This document shows positions 24,778 through 33,499 of a stretch of DNA of 64,000 nucleotides, piece by piece. The notes beneath the pieces were generated by a model. It was not told the origin of the DNA. It did no database searches and worked only from the letters and a program-made list of their open reading frames with translations. The DNA is from an uncultured bacterium (GTDB lineage: Bacteria > Bacteroidota > Ignavibacteria > Kapaibacteriales > UBA4661), in assembly GCA_937899715.1 (NCBI GenBank), contig CALCNX010000090.1, positions 1 to 64,000 on the forward strand, in the 5' to 3' direction. Both the position numbers and the translations under genes were made by a program. Every line of letters starts with the position of its first letter. Position 1 is the first letter of the stretch.

Positions 24778-27700
24778 TTAGAATCCGACACGAAGACCAA
24801 ATGTATAGGACTTTGTACCAGGATTATTAAAATAGTCCAAACCTTGAGCGTTATTTGCACCAAGCAAACTTGATTCAGGGTCAACACCTCTATAGCTTGT
24901 GCTTAACCACAGGTTTCTACCGGTAAAGAATACTTCAATATTCTTCACGATAGCAAGCGGTTCAGTAACAACTTTTGGCAAACGATAGCTTACTGTAATT
25001 TCCCGTAAGCGAATCCAGCTTGTACTTTCAGAAAGTGACTCGCCCATACCACTATTAAAGTTATTGTTGTAACCGTCCGTACCCCAGAAGGACTGACCGT
25101 AGTTACCGTTGGGACGTTTGAAGATAACTGTGGTGTTCGGCTTGCCATCGGCAGTTACACCTTGAGCAACGTTATTCACAAAAGTAACGCCATCGTATGT
25201 GCCATTAAGGTTAGCACGTGCGGCAGTTTCGATTCCAGTTCCAAAATAGTTAAGCGCACCACGAGTGCCATTCCACATAAATCCGCCTTGTTTGATATCC
25301 AACAATGCAGTAATGGAAAGCCCCTGCCAGCTCAGTTTAGGACGAATGCCCATGATAAAGTCGGGAGTTGCAGACCCCCATGCTGACTCTGCCGCATTTG
25401 TTTGCGGAAGTCCGTCGGCATCAATAATCAATTGCCCTTGAGCATTACGCAACCAACCAAGACCGTAGATTGAGCCATATGGCTTACCTGCAACGGCACG
25501 AAGAGAGCCGCCATTAAAACCACCTAAGAAGATATTATCAACACCTGGCGCTAATTCCTTCACCAGATTTGACAATGCTGAAAAATTCACTGACAAATCA
25601 AATTGGAAATCGCCAGGCGCTTCAGCACGTACAATTGTCGAGTTAAGAGCAACTTCAATACCTTTGGTTTCCATTGTACCAGCATTCACTACCCTTGTGT
25701 CATAGCCTGTTGATGTAGCGATAGGCACTGGGAGGATTTGATCTTTATTTGTTGTCTGATACACGGTAACATCAAGACCAAAGCGGTTCTGGAAAAATTT
25801 CAACTCAAGTCCGAGTTCGATTTCAGTTTTACTTTCGGGACGTAGCTGATCGCTTCCAAGCGTAGTGCCTTTTTTAAAGCTGGTTGTTCCGTTGAACGGG
25901 AAGGTAACACCATTAGTATAACCGTCGGCAACACTTGCCCGAACAAATGGTGTGGTTAAGTTGTAAATAGGCGCATCACTTCCACTTTGAGCGTATGATG
26001 CTCTAAGTTTACCATAGGGAAGTATTTCATTATCCTTAAAGAAAGCTTCTGAAAAGATGAAGCCCACGTCTACACCGCCATACATAAAGCTATTATTTTT
26101 CTCAGGCAAAGAAGTTGACCAATCATTACGCAGACTACCATTTACATACAACATATCCTTAAATTCAAATCCCAATTTAGCGAAGAGCGAACCTCTCCGC
26201 AGAATACCATCATACTGGAATACTGAATATGGCGCAACGTTCGATAGATGGTAGTAATCAGGAATAAGTAGACCGTCACCTCGGCTAAAAATATAGTTAT
26301 CAATTCGTTGATAGAGGTTATTACCAAGAATAAGTTTTGCACGAAAATCTTCGGTAATTCGCTTGTCAAGAGAAAGGATAAGGTCGGAATTCAAAATAGA
26401 AGCGCTCTCTCTATCAGCAACAACACGACCTGTCGGGAAGGAGGCAGCACCGATTGCAAAGTGCTGATCTATTTTGGTGGTGGTAAAGTCTTCACCCAAG
26501 CGATACGTAATGCTAAGGTCACCCAAAATGTCTTTCAGGAACCAATCTGCCTTCGTATACTTTAATTCCAGCGAACCGGTCAGACGGCTTACCTGTTCGG
26601 TCAGAGGTTGTTGATTAACAACCCAATATGGATTGTCGTATGTACCAAAACCACGATAGGAGCGCTGACGACCGGCAATACTTGCACCGTTAAATGATGC
26701 ACCTGCCGGAAACTTGTAGGTATTCGGGTCGGTAGGATCGCTAAGACCATTGGAATTATCAAATGTTGGTGGTGTCCGAAACAAGCCAAGTGTAACACCT
26801 GATGTATTGGAACCACGCTCAATACGTGTAGCATCCGAACCTGTGTATTGAATATTCGCAGCAACAGAAAAATCATCAAACATATTATACGTAGCATTAA
26901 CGCGGAATGTACCTTTGTTGTATGCTGAATTAGGGACAACACCCTTACTGGAGAGCAACGATGCAGATGCAAAATATGTAGCTAAGTTGCTACCACCGCT
27001 AATGTTAAGATTATGCTGCTGAGTAATACCGGTTTGATAGAATTTATAGCGGTCATATGGTGTTACGGGAATGGAGTTGGGGTAGAGTGCTTTCTGAGAA
27101 GCTCCTACGATACTTCCATTCTTGTCCCATGGGTAATCAGTTTTTGTCCAAATTAATGTGTCTATCCTTGCGCCCCATGAGGTCGAAGTTCCACTGTTTG
27201 GCAAAGCAAGGTTACCATTTGCGCCTTGCGAGTAGGTGGTTTGTAATTCCGGCAATTTATTTACTTGCTCATATCCAAGAGAATAGGAGTAGTTGATGCT
27301 TGCTTGTGAGCCTTCTTTACCTTTTTTCGTGGTAATAACAATAGCCCCCGGTGATGCCAAAAGACCGTATAGTGTTGTTGCCGCAGCACCTTTAAGGACG
27401 TTAATAGACTCAATGTCATCAGGATTTAAGTCCATAGCACGGTTTCCAAAATCCACGCTATTCGTTGTACCCGAACCATATGCACCGTTACCTGCATCGT
27501 TGCTCATAGGAATACCGTCAATAACGAAAAGCGGTTGATTATTGCCCGTAATTGACGATGTACCGCGAATCTTAATATAAGAAGAACCACCGGGTGAACC
27601 GGAAGAGCTACTCACTTGAACGCCTGCAATTTGACCGGCAAGTGCATTCACAACGTTTGGTTGGCGCCCCTGCTCAAGAACATCTCCCTTTACCTCCTGC

Positions 27701-28074
27701 ATAGCGTAAGAGATAGCTTTTTTCTCCTGCTTGATACCGACCGCTGTTACAACGAGTTCCTCAAGCAACATCACGTCTTCAGCAAGAGCAACATCCAGAT
27801 TTTCGCTCGAAATAGCGACTTCTTTTTTCTTGAAGCCGATATATTCAAACACAAGCGTTTTAGCATCCGAAGGTGCAGCGATTGCATATGTACCATCCGC
27901 TTTTGCAAACGAACCACGATTACTGCCTTTAACGGTGACTTTCACGCCGCCGAGGGCTTTTTTGGTAGCGGCATCTGTTACCTTACCGGTAATAGTCCGT
28001 ACCTGTGCTGAAGCGAAGGCAAAGGAGCAAAGCACCATTACCACCGCCAAAGAAATGCGTAGCATATTTTTCAT
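24778..28074 (-). CDS. SusC/RagA-family TonB-dependent transporter
   Basis: A 1098-residue outer-membrane importer. After the signal peptide (cleavage near FASAQ) comes a carboxypeptidase-regulatory-like domain (VRTITGKVTDAATKKALGG, 24-42), then the RagA motif LEELVVTAVGIKQEKKAISY that includes the TonB-box region, the plug domain (INVLKGAAATTLYGL) and a 22-strand barrel ending in FGLRVGF with the terminal Phe needed for insertion. It imports a nutrient, captured with the SusD partner, at the expense of TonB-coupled energy. The ATG at 28074 starts the signal peptide. No sigma/anti-sigma pair or degradative enzyme is adjacent to hint at the substrate. Confidence 0.93.
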   Translation of the reverse strand: MKNMLRISLAVVMVLCSFAFASAQVRTITGKVTDAATKKALGGVKVTVKGSNRGSFAKADGTYAIAAPSDAKTLVFEYIGFKKKEVAISSENLDVALAEDVMLLEELVVTAVGIKQEKKAISYAMQEVKGDVLEQGRQPNVVNALAGQIAGVQVSSSSGSPGGSSYIKIRGTSSITGNNQPLFVIDGIPMSNDAGNGAYGSGTTNSVDFGNRAMDLNPDDIESINVLKGAAATTLYGLLASPGAIVITTKKGKEGSQASINYSYSLGYEQVNKLPELQTTYSQGANGNLALPNSGTSTSWGARIDTLIWTKTDYPWDKNGSIVGASQKALYPNSIPVTPYDRYKFYQTGITQQHNLNISGGSNLATYFASASLLSSKGVVPNSAYNKGTFRVNATYNMFDDFSVAANIQYTGSDATRIERGSNTSGVTLGLFRTPPTFDNSNGLSDPTDPNTYKFPAGASFNGASIAGRQRSYRGFGTYDNPYWVVNQQPLTEQVSRLTGSLELKYTKADWFLKDILGDLSITYRLGEDFTTTKIDQHFAIGAASFPTGRVVADRESASILNSDLILSLDKRITEDFRAKLILGNNLYQRIDNYIFSRGDGLLIPDYYHLSNVAPYSVFQYDGILRRGSLFAKLGFEFKDMLYVNGSLRNDWSTSLPEKNNSFMYGGVDVGFIFSEAFFKDNEILPYGKLRASYAQSGSDAPIYNLTTPFVRASVADGYTNGVTFPFNGTTSFKKGTTLGSDQLRPESKTEIELGLELKFFQNRFGLDVTVYQTTNKDQILPVPIATSTGYDTRVVNAGTMETKGIEVALNSTIVRAEAPGDFQFDLSVNFSALSNLVKELAPGVDNIFLGGFNGGSLRAVAGKPYGSIYGLGWLRNAQGQLIIDADGLPQTNAAESAWGSATPDFIMGIRPKLSWQGLSITALLDIKQGGFMWNGTRGALNYFGTGIETAARANLNGTYDGVTFVNNVAQGVTADGKPNTTVIFKRPNGNYGQSFWGTDGYNNNFNSGMGESLSESTSWIRLREITVSYRLPKVVTEPLAIVKNIEVFFTGRNLWLSTSYRGVDPESSLLGANNAQGLDYFNNPGTKSYTFGLRVGF

Positions 28075-28639
28075 AACTACAAAATGAATTGGGGTGAAAC
28101 ATAATGTGATAGAATTGAACCGTTCTACCACAAAGGTTTGGGGTCGTAGGAAGAAAAAAAGTCCAAAACAACGCTGAAGCATAGATTTTAACGAGTATTT
28201 GCGATAATATATTGGCAGCGTTTAACACTAATTAACATTAAGAATTTATATAAAGTCGAAACTTTTTTAGGAACAAGCCGTAATATTGCATTTTTTTTAT
28301 CTCTTGACCAAAAAATTTCGCGCCAAGCGTACATTTCTAAATGTTAATTTGTATTTCTCACGCCCTGTGAAAAAGAATGGATGCCATTACTGAACTGAGA
28401 AATAAACCTTGGGCTACCGAGCTGTTCGGCGAGAATCGTGATTGACAAACAATAGATTTGTTCACGAGCAAACGGCTTTTTTTGCGTACATCTCCACTTT
28501 TTTTGCTAGTTTTGTAGGCTGTGTGTGTTTGTACAACTTTTTAGCGAAACAACCATTTGTACTTGTACACTCTTTCTTTCCTCAACACACTCACGCGACG
28601 AATTCAATTCTTTTACCCAAATCTCTTTGTAGGCACACG
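28075..28639. other. Divergent promoter region between SusC and cystathionine synthase genes
   Basis: 565 bases without a credible gene. The plus strand carries TAGATTTG (28453-28460), a full match to the Bacteroidota -7 element TAnnTTTG, suitable for the downstream gene, but no good -33 element at the right distance. No convincing promoter is seen for the SusC gene. An open frame over 28442-28639 extends the synthase gene but lacks family similarity. Confidence 0.4.
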
Positions 28640-30004
28640 ATGCAATATTTCGCAACGATTCTCGATATGATAGGCTCTACGCCCCTTCTGCGTCTCAATC
28701 GCGTTACCGAAGGTATCCAAGCAACTGTACTCGTGAAGATGGAAAGCCGCAATCCCGGCGGCTCCGTGAAAGACCGCATCGGCGTTGCGATGATAGAAGC
28801 TGCCGAAAAAGACGGGCGTTTGAAGCCGGGCGGCGTGATTATTGAGCCGACAAGCGGCAATACCGGCATCGGGCTTGCACTGGCAGCACGTCTCAAGGGC
28901 TATAGCTGCCTCTTTGTAATGACCGAAAAAGCATCGGTTGAGCGTGTGCGCTACCTCAAAGCCATGGGTGCCGATGTGATGATTGTGCCCTCAGCCGCAA
29001 AATCAAGCTCACCGGAATACTACTTTAACACGGCAAAACGTCTTGCCAGTGAAATTCCGAATGCAGTCATGCTAAACCAGTACGATAATCCCGCAAACCC
29101 TGATGTTCACTATCGCACGACCGGTCCCGAAATTTGGAAAGACACTGACGGGAAAGTGACGCATTTCATTGCCGGAATGGGAACGGGCGGTACTATCACG
29201 GGGACAGCGCGGTATTTGAAGGAACAGAACCCGAATATAAAAGTTATTGCCGCCGACCCGCTCGGTTCCTCCATTAAATCTTTCAAAGACACCGGACGCT
29301 TGGTGGAGTCCCTGCCCTACCTCGTCGAAGGCGTAGGACAGGAACGCATTCCGGGCAATCTTGGTCTCAATTTGGTGGATGAGGTGCTGAACATTACCGA
29401 CAAGGATTCATTCACCATGGCACGCCGCTTGGTGCGCGAAGAGGGCTTGTTTTGCGGTGGCTCATCCGGTATGAATATCGTGGCTGCGCTGCGCGTGGCA
29501 AAGCTCCTCCCGAAAGAAGCCGTTGTCGTGGCTATTGTCTGCGACACTGGTGAGCGCTATTTGTCGAAGCACCATTCCGATGAGTGGCTGAAACAAAACA
29601 AGATGCTCGACGTTGACCGCATGACGCTCAAAATGCTTCTGGAAGAAAAACATTCCTCCAAAACGCTGCCTCCGCTTGTTTCTGTCAAGCCCGCAGCACT
29701 TCTGAAAGATGCTCTCGACCAAATGAATAAATACGAACTCTCCTCCCTACCGGTGCTGGATGATGCTGGCAAACCCGTTGGAAGCGTCCGCGACAATCGC
29801 CTCATGGCGCGAGTGTTAGAAGACCGCAATGCGCTGGATGCGCCGATTACCGATGTGATGGAAGAACCAATGCCAGTCTTGGATGCAAATACTGATGTCA
29901 AAGAAGGTATTGAGCGTTTACGTCAGTATCCTGCCGTTTTGGTCGGCGATTTTGGTCGCATTATCGGTCTTGTCTCACGGCACGATGTACTTCGCTATGC
30001 GTAA
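28640..30004 (+). CDS. Cystathionine beta-synthase / cysteine synthase with CBS pair
   Basis: A 454-residue PLP enzyme of sulfur amino-acid metabolism. The catalytic part (1-320) binds PLP at Lys44 (GGSVKDR), with phosphate-loop motifs SGNTG and GTGGTITG; two CBS domains follow (about 340-454), which usually bind adenosine ligands and regulate activity. The architecture is that of cystathionine beta-synthase (serine + homocysteine), although O-acetylserine-using versions exist. The ATG at 28640 is where family similarity starts (MQYFATILDMIGSTPL). The next gene overlaps or nearly touches its end. Confidence 0.88.
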   Translation: MQYFATILDMIGSTPLLRLNRVTEGIQATVLVKMESRNPGGSVKDRIGVAMIEAAEKDGRLKPGGVIIEPTSGNTGIGLALAARLKGYSCLFVMTEKASVERVRYLKAMGADVMIVPSAAKSSSPEYYFNTAKRLASEIPNAVMLNQYDNPANPDVHYRTTGPEIWKDTDGKVTHFIAGMGTGGTITGTARYLKEQNPNIKVIAADPLGSSIKSFKDTGRLVESLPYLVEGVGQERIPGNLGLNLVDEVLNITDKDSFTMARRLVREEGLFCGGSSGMNIVAALRVAKLLPKEAVVVAIVCDTGERYLSKHHSDEWLKQNKMLDVDRMTLKMLLEEKHSSKTLPPLVSVKPAALLKDALDQMNKYELSSLPVLDDAGKPVGSVRDNRLMARVLEDRNALDAPITDVMEEPMPVLDANTDVKEGIERLRQYPAVLVGDFGRIIGLVSRHDVLRYA

Positions 30005-30788
30005 CTATCAATCCGACGATAAAATTACTAAACGTTGTAGTCCACATTATAAGTGGGCTACAACTACTTTGCAGTCTGTTGCAGCCGCTTTCTTTTGTTG
30101 TGTTTTTTTGGTTTCATGCGCTTCTCAGCCGACCGTCATTGCGACTGATGCCCTTCAGTCGGATGCACAAATGGATGTAGAAATTGCTCCGACCTTTATC
30201 GGATTTCGTCCGAAAAATACTGGTACAGAGATTCGTACCGGATACCTCTTTTACCCCGGCGGTTTGGTGGATGAACGCGCGTACGCTCCTCTATGCCGGG
30301 CTATTGCAGCACAAGGATTTTTCGTTGCAATCGTTCCTGTCCCCTTCAAGCTGGCGGTTTTTGACCCTTTTGTTGCTAATCCCGTCATCCGCGAAAATCG
30401 TTACATCCGTTCATGGGCTATCGGCGGACATTCGCTTGGTGGCGCGATGGCAGCGCGATTCGTCTATCAAGACTCAACCGCTTGCAAAGGTCTTATTTTG
30501 TACGCCGCATACCCGGATGCTTCCAATGATTTATCGAAGCGAGTAATACCAGTGCTTTCTATCTCCGGTAGTCTTGACGGCTTGGCAACTCCAGCAACGA
30601 TTGAGAATAACAAAAAATTCTTGCCTGCTCCGCCTCAAACGCGCTATGTCGTGCTAGAAGGCGCGAATCACGCACAATACGGCAATTACGGCAAACAAAA
30701 CCGTGATAACGACGCAACCATGAGCTATGAAGAGCAGCAACGACGCACCGCCGAAGAAACAGTGCGCTTTTTGAAAACACTCAAATAA
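29997..30788 (+). CDS. Alpha/beta hydrolase lipoprotein
   Basis: A 263-residue hydrolase anchored as a lipoprotein: a signal segment ends in the lipobox FLVSC. Catalytic residues are Ser in GGHSLGGAMAA, Asp in SGSLDGLA and His in LEGANHAQYG, so the triad is complete; the fold matches the dienelactone-hydrolase-like group (Abhydrolase_5). Substrate unknown. The ATG at 29997 overlaps the upstream stop codon by 8 bases; other starts are 29985 and a TTG at 30069, which would give a minimal lipoprotein signal. A strong hairpin (30034-30064) lies within the first codons, so the later TTG deserves consideration. Confidence 0.75.
   Translation: MRNYQSDDKITKRCSPHYKWATTTLQSVAAAFFCCVFLVSCASQPTVIATDALQSDAQMDVEIAPTFIGFRPKNTGTEIRTGYLFYPGGLVDERAYAPLCRAIAAQGFFVAIVPVPFKLAVFDPFVANPVIRENRYIRSWAIGGHSLGGAMAARFVYQDSTACKGLILYAAYPDASNDLSKRVIPVLSISGSLDGLATPATIENNKKFLPAPPQTRYVVLEGANHAQYGNYGKQNRDNDATMSYEEQQRRTAEETVRFLKTLK
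30034..30064 (+). promoter_or_regulatory. Strong hairpin just after the cystathionine synthase gene
   Basis: A 12-base-pair stem with one G-U pair (GTTGTAGTCCAC / GTGGGCTACAAC) and a 7-base loop begins 30 bases after the stop codon at 30004. No T-run follows, so it may be a transcript-stabilising or attenuating hairpin instead of a terminator. Confidence 0.45.
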
Positions 30789-30813
30789 TTTTCGCACCCC
30801 GAAAAAAGGCGCT

Positions 30814-32058
30814 ATGACACAAGACTATCTGGACAAAGTCAACACCACTGAAGCCTCTCCACGCTTTGGTATAATTTTTCTCGTTGTCCTGCTTGACATT
30901 ATTAGCTTTTCACTGCTTTTGCCTGTGCTGCCGTATTATGCTGCCACATTTGGTGCAACACCGACTCAAATTGGCTTTCTTACAGGGCTGTATGCTTTAT
31001 GTCAGTTTTTTGGTGCACCCATTATCGGTCGCCTCTCCGATAAAGTTGGCAGAAAACCAATGTTTCTCGTAGATATTGGCGGTAATTTCATTGGCTTTCT
31101 CGTGCTGGCAAGCGCTTCATCACTCTGGATGCTCTTTCTTGCACGCTTTATTGCGGGCTGCGTAGCGGCGAATATACCCGTAGCGCAAGCATATATCAGC
31201 GATGTTACAACAAAAGAGCAGCGTTCATCAGCGCTGGGGCTTATCGGTGCGGCATTCGGAGTGGGATTCACTATCGGTCCTGCGTTGGGTGGCATCTTGA
31301 GTAAAAATGGCTACGTTCTGCCGGCACTTCTTTCGGCAGGACTGTGCGTAGTCAACTTCCTTGTCATTGCGCTCTTTCTTCCTGAATCCTTACGCTTGGA
31401 ACAAAAAGGCATTGCAAACAAAAAACACGCCAACGAAGAACCTAAACCAATAAGCGCAGAGCCACTGTTTGATATTGCTTTGCTCCGCAGATTGTTTACG
31501 AGCCCGTACGCCGCGCCGTTGCTAATATTTTGGGCAGGATTCAGTTTTGCGTTTGCAATGTTTCAGCAAAACATAGCACTCTTCAATAAATACCATCTCA
31601 ACCTTACAGCCCGCGAAACAGGATATGTCTTTGCGTGGATTGGCATTCTGGTCTCGCTCATGCAAGGCGTTTTTCTGCGGATTCTGACGCGCACCTGGTC
31701 TGATGAATTGTTGCTCAAAATTTCCGCCCCTGTTATGGTGCTTTCGCTTGCTGTGTGGGCATTTACGCCCAATATCATAGTGCTCCTCATTGTGCTTGTT
31801 CCTTTGTCTTTTGCAGCCAGCACACTTATCACCGTCATCAATAGCCTTTTAACCAAAGCCTCGGCGCACGATGAAATTGGTGGCGCAATGGGTATCGCTG
31901 GAGCAATTGACAACAGCACCCGCTTTGGTACTGCTTTTGCAGGCGGTGTGCTCATTCAGCGTATCGGAACGTTTGCACCCGGCGCTGCGGCTGCAGTCAT
32001 TATGTTTACCATGCTTCTGTGGAGGAGTTTTACCGTATCAAGAAATCAAGAAGTTTAA
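30814..32058 (+). CDS. MFS drug/metabolite exporter (TetA-like)
   Basis: A 414-residue inner-membrane transporter with about twelve hydrophobic segments. The loop 2-3 signature of drug-proton antiporters is clear, GRLSDKVGRKPMFLVD (about 72-87), and the motif-C type stretch GAAFGVGFTIGPALGG (150-165) marks it as an exporter of the 12-helix group. The substrate is not predictable. It begins 25 bases after the hydrolase lipoprotein and is probably in the same transcript. Confidence 0.87.
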   Translation: MTQDYLDKVNTTEASPRFGIIFLVVLLDIISFSLLLPVLPYYAATFGATPTQIGFLTGLYALCQFFGAPIIGRLSDKVGRKPMFLVDIGGNFIGFLVLASASSLWMLFLARFIAGCVAANIPVAQAYISDVTTKEQRSSALGLIGAAFGVGFTIGPALGGILSKNGYVLPALLSAGLCVVNFLVIALFLPESLRLEQKGIANKKHANEEPKPISAEPLFDIALLRRLFTSPYAAPLLIFWAGFSFAFAMFQQNIALFNKYHLNLTARETGYVFAWIGILVSLMQGVFLRILTRTWSDELLLKISAPVMVLSLAVWAFTPNIIVLLIVLVPLSFAASTLITVINSLLTKASAHDEIGGAMGIAGAIDNSTRFGTAFAGGVLIQRIGTFAPGAAAAVIMFTMLLWRSFTVSRNQEV

Positions 32059-32159
32059 ACAAACACTAAAGAACCTTAACTTAACCTAATATAATAAAAA
32101 GGCTCAAGCAACCCAGCCATAAGCATAAGCACAATCAATTAATACCTTATCATTTATTC

Positions 32160-33416
32160 ATGCAGAAAACCATGCAATCCCTACCCAAACATAGCATCTC
32201 TCAACATCTTTGGCGATATATTCTTTGCCTTACGCTTGCTTTTGCAAGCAGTACAGGCGGACTTTTTGCTCAAGGAGCCTTGTTGAACGAAGAGGAACTT
32301 GCAGGAAAAGAGACCTACGAATCTCTTGCCCGTGCTCTTTCGGAACCGGAAAAAGTCTATAAACTTGATCTGAGTAAAAATTATCTCAAAAAACTTCCGC
32401 CCAAATTTTTTGAGTTAAAAAACTTACAGGTCTTGATTTTGAGCGTGAATCCTCTCACAGAATTGCCGGAAAATATCAGCTCCCTTAAAAACCTCCAAGT
32501 ATTATCCCTTTCAACTGGCTTGCTCAAAAAAATACCGGCAAGTATCGGCAAGTTGGAAAACCTTGCGGCTCTATCTCTTGCCAAAAACCCTCTCACGGGC
32601 TTACCAAAGGAATTAGGCAATCTCAAAAACTTGCGGGTTCTTGATCTATCCGGCACACGCCTCAAAGGAGAAATGCCACAAATGCTCTGCAAGCTGGACA
32701 AACTCACGGGGCTTTCCCTCGCGGATAACGAAATCACAAAACTTCCCGCAGGGATTGGCAATCTCAAATACCTCGTACAACTCGACCTTTCGCGGAACCG
32801 ATTAAGCACACTCCCTGCGGAGTTCAAAGATTTGACCTACTTGGCGGATATTGACTTGGCGCTCAACAATATCAAAACATTCCCCGAAGCGCTTACAACA
32901 ATGGTCGGATTGAGACGCTTGGTCTTGGATGAAAATCCCATTCAGAAGTGGTCGCAAAATATGGGCGCACTCAAAAGCCTTCGCGTTATTTCAATAGCAA
33001 ATAGCAAATCTACGACCTTTCCGAAAGAATTATGCTTGCTAGACACACTGATTGTGCTGAGTGCCGCCAATAATCGTTTTACCGAATTGCCAAAAGAAAT
33101 TGGACACCTCAAGACACTGCGAACGCTTGATTTAGCATATAGCGAAATAGCAGTGCTGCCCGTTGAAATCGGCGAGCTAAAAGACTTGCGAACGCTCAAT
33201 CTCATGTTTAACCAGCTACAAGAACTCCCTAAAGAATTTTGCGAGCTGACTAACCTTACAACGTTGAACATTTCTAGCAACCGCCTCAGTTCGCTGCCGA
33301 AAGACATCATTAACCTGACAAAACTCACCGAAGCACGAATTGCGGGCGGCAATCGTATTCCGCAGGAAGAAATTGACCGTTTGAAGAAAGTAATACCGAC
33401 GGCATTTGTGGAGTAA
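32160..33416 (+). CDS. Secreted leucine-rich-repeat protein
   Basis: A 418-residue exported protein. A signal peptide (cleavage near GGLFAQ, about 38) is followed by about fourteen 23-residue leucine-rich repeats, for example LPKELGNLKNLRVLDLSGT and LPKEFCELTNLTTLNISSN. The repeat type (LPxEIGxLxxLxxLxLxxN) resembles those of Leptospira and Ras-type LRR proteins. These form a curved protein-binding surface; the partner is unknown. No lipobox and no sorting domain are seen, so it may remain in the periplasm. The downstream hairpin ends the transcript. Confidence 0.87.
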   Translation: MQKTMQSLPKHSISQHLWRYILCLTLAFASSTGGLFAQGALLNEEELAGKETYESLARALSEPEKVYKLDLSKNYLKKLPPKFFELKNLQVLILSVNPLTELPENISSLKNLQVLSLSTGLLKKIPASIGKLENLAALSLAKNPLTGLPKELGNLKNLRVLDLSGTRLKGEMPQMLCKLDKLTGLSLADNEITKLPAGIGNLKYLVQLDLSRNRLSTLPAEFKDLTYLADIDLALNNIKTFPEALTTMVGLRRLVLDENPIQKWSQNMGALKSLRVISIANSKSTTFPKELCLLDTLIVLSAANNRFTELPKEIGHLKTLRTLDLAYSEIAVLPVEIGELKDLRTLNLMFNQLQELPKEFCELTNLTTLNISSNRLSSLPKDIINLTKLTEARIAGGNRIPQEEIDRLKKVIPTAFVE

Positions 33417-33440
33417 AATTCCTTAACAGTGACGAAAAAC

Positions 33441-33474
33441 AAAGGGCTGACGGTAAAGTAACTGCCAGCCCTTT
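33441..33474. terminator. Bidirectional terminator between converging genes
   Basis: A 9-bp stem (AAAGGGCTG / CAGCCCTTT) with a 16-base loop lies between the ends of the LRR gene (plus) and the prolyl oligopeptidase gene (minus). The A/T ends on both sides would allow it to serve both. Confidence 0.7.
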
Positions 33475-33499
33475 ATCGTTTCTATAAATACCGAACCGC

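Noticed and set aside
28442..28639. N-terminal extension of the cystathionine synthase frame
   Set aside because: It has no family similarity, starts at a TTG and lies in the promoter-bearing spacer; the ATG at 28640 starts the conserved protein.
30028..30046. ACTAAACGTTGTAGTCCA as a sixth TetR operator
   Set aside because: Only the ACTAAACGTT half matches; the other half belongs to the adjacent hairpin.
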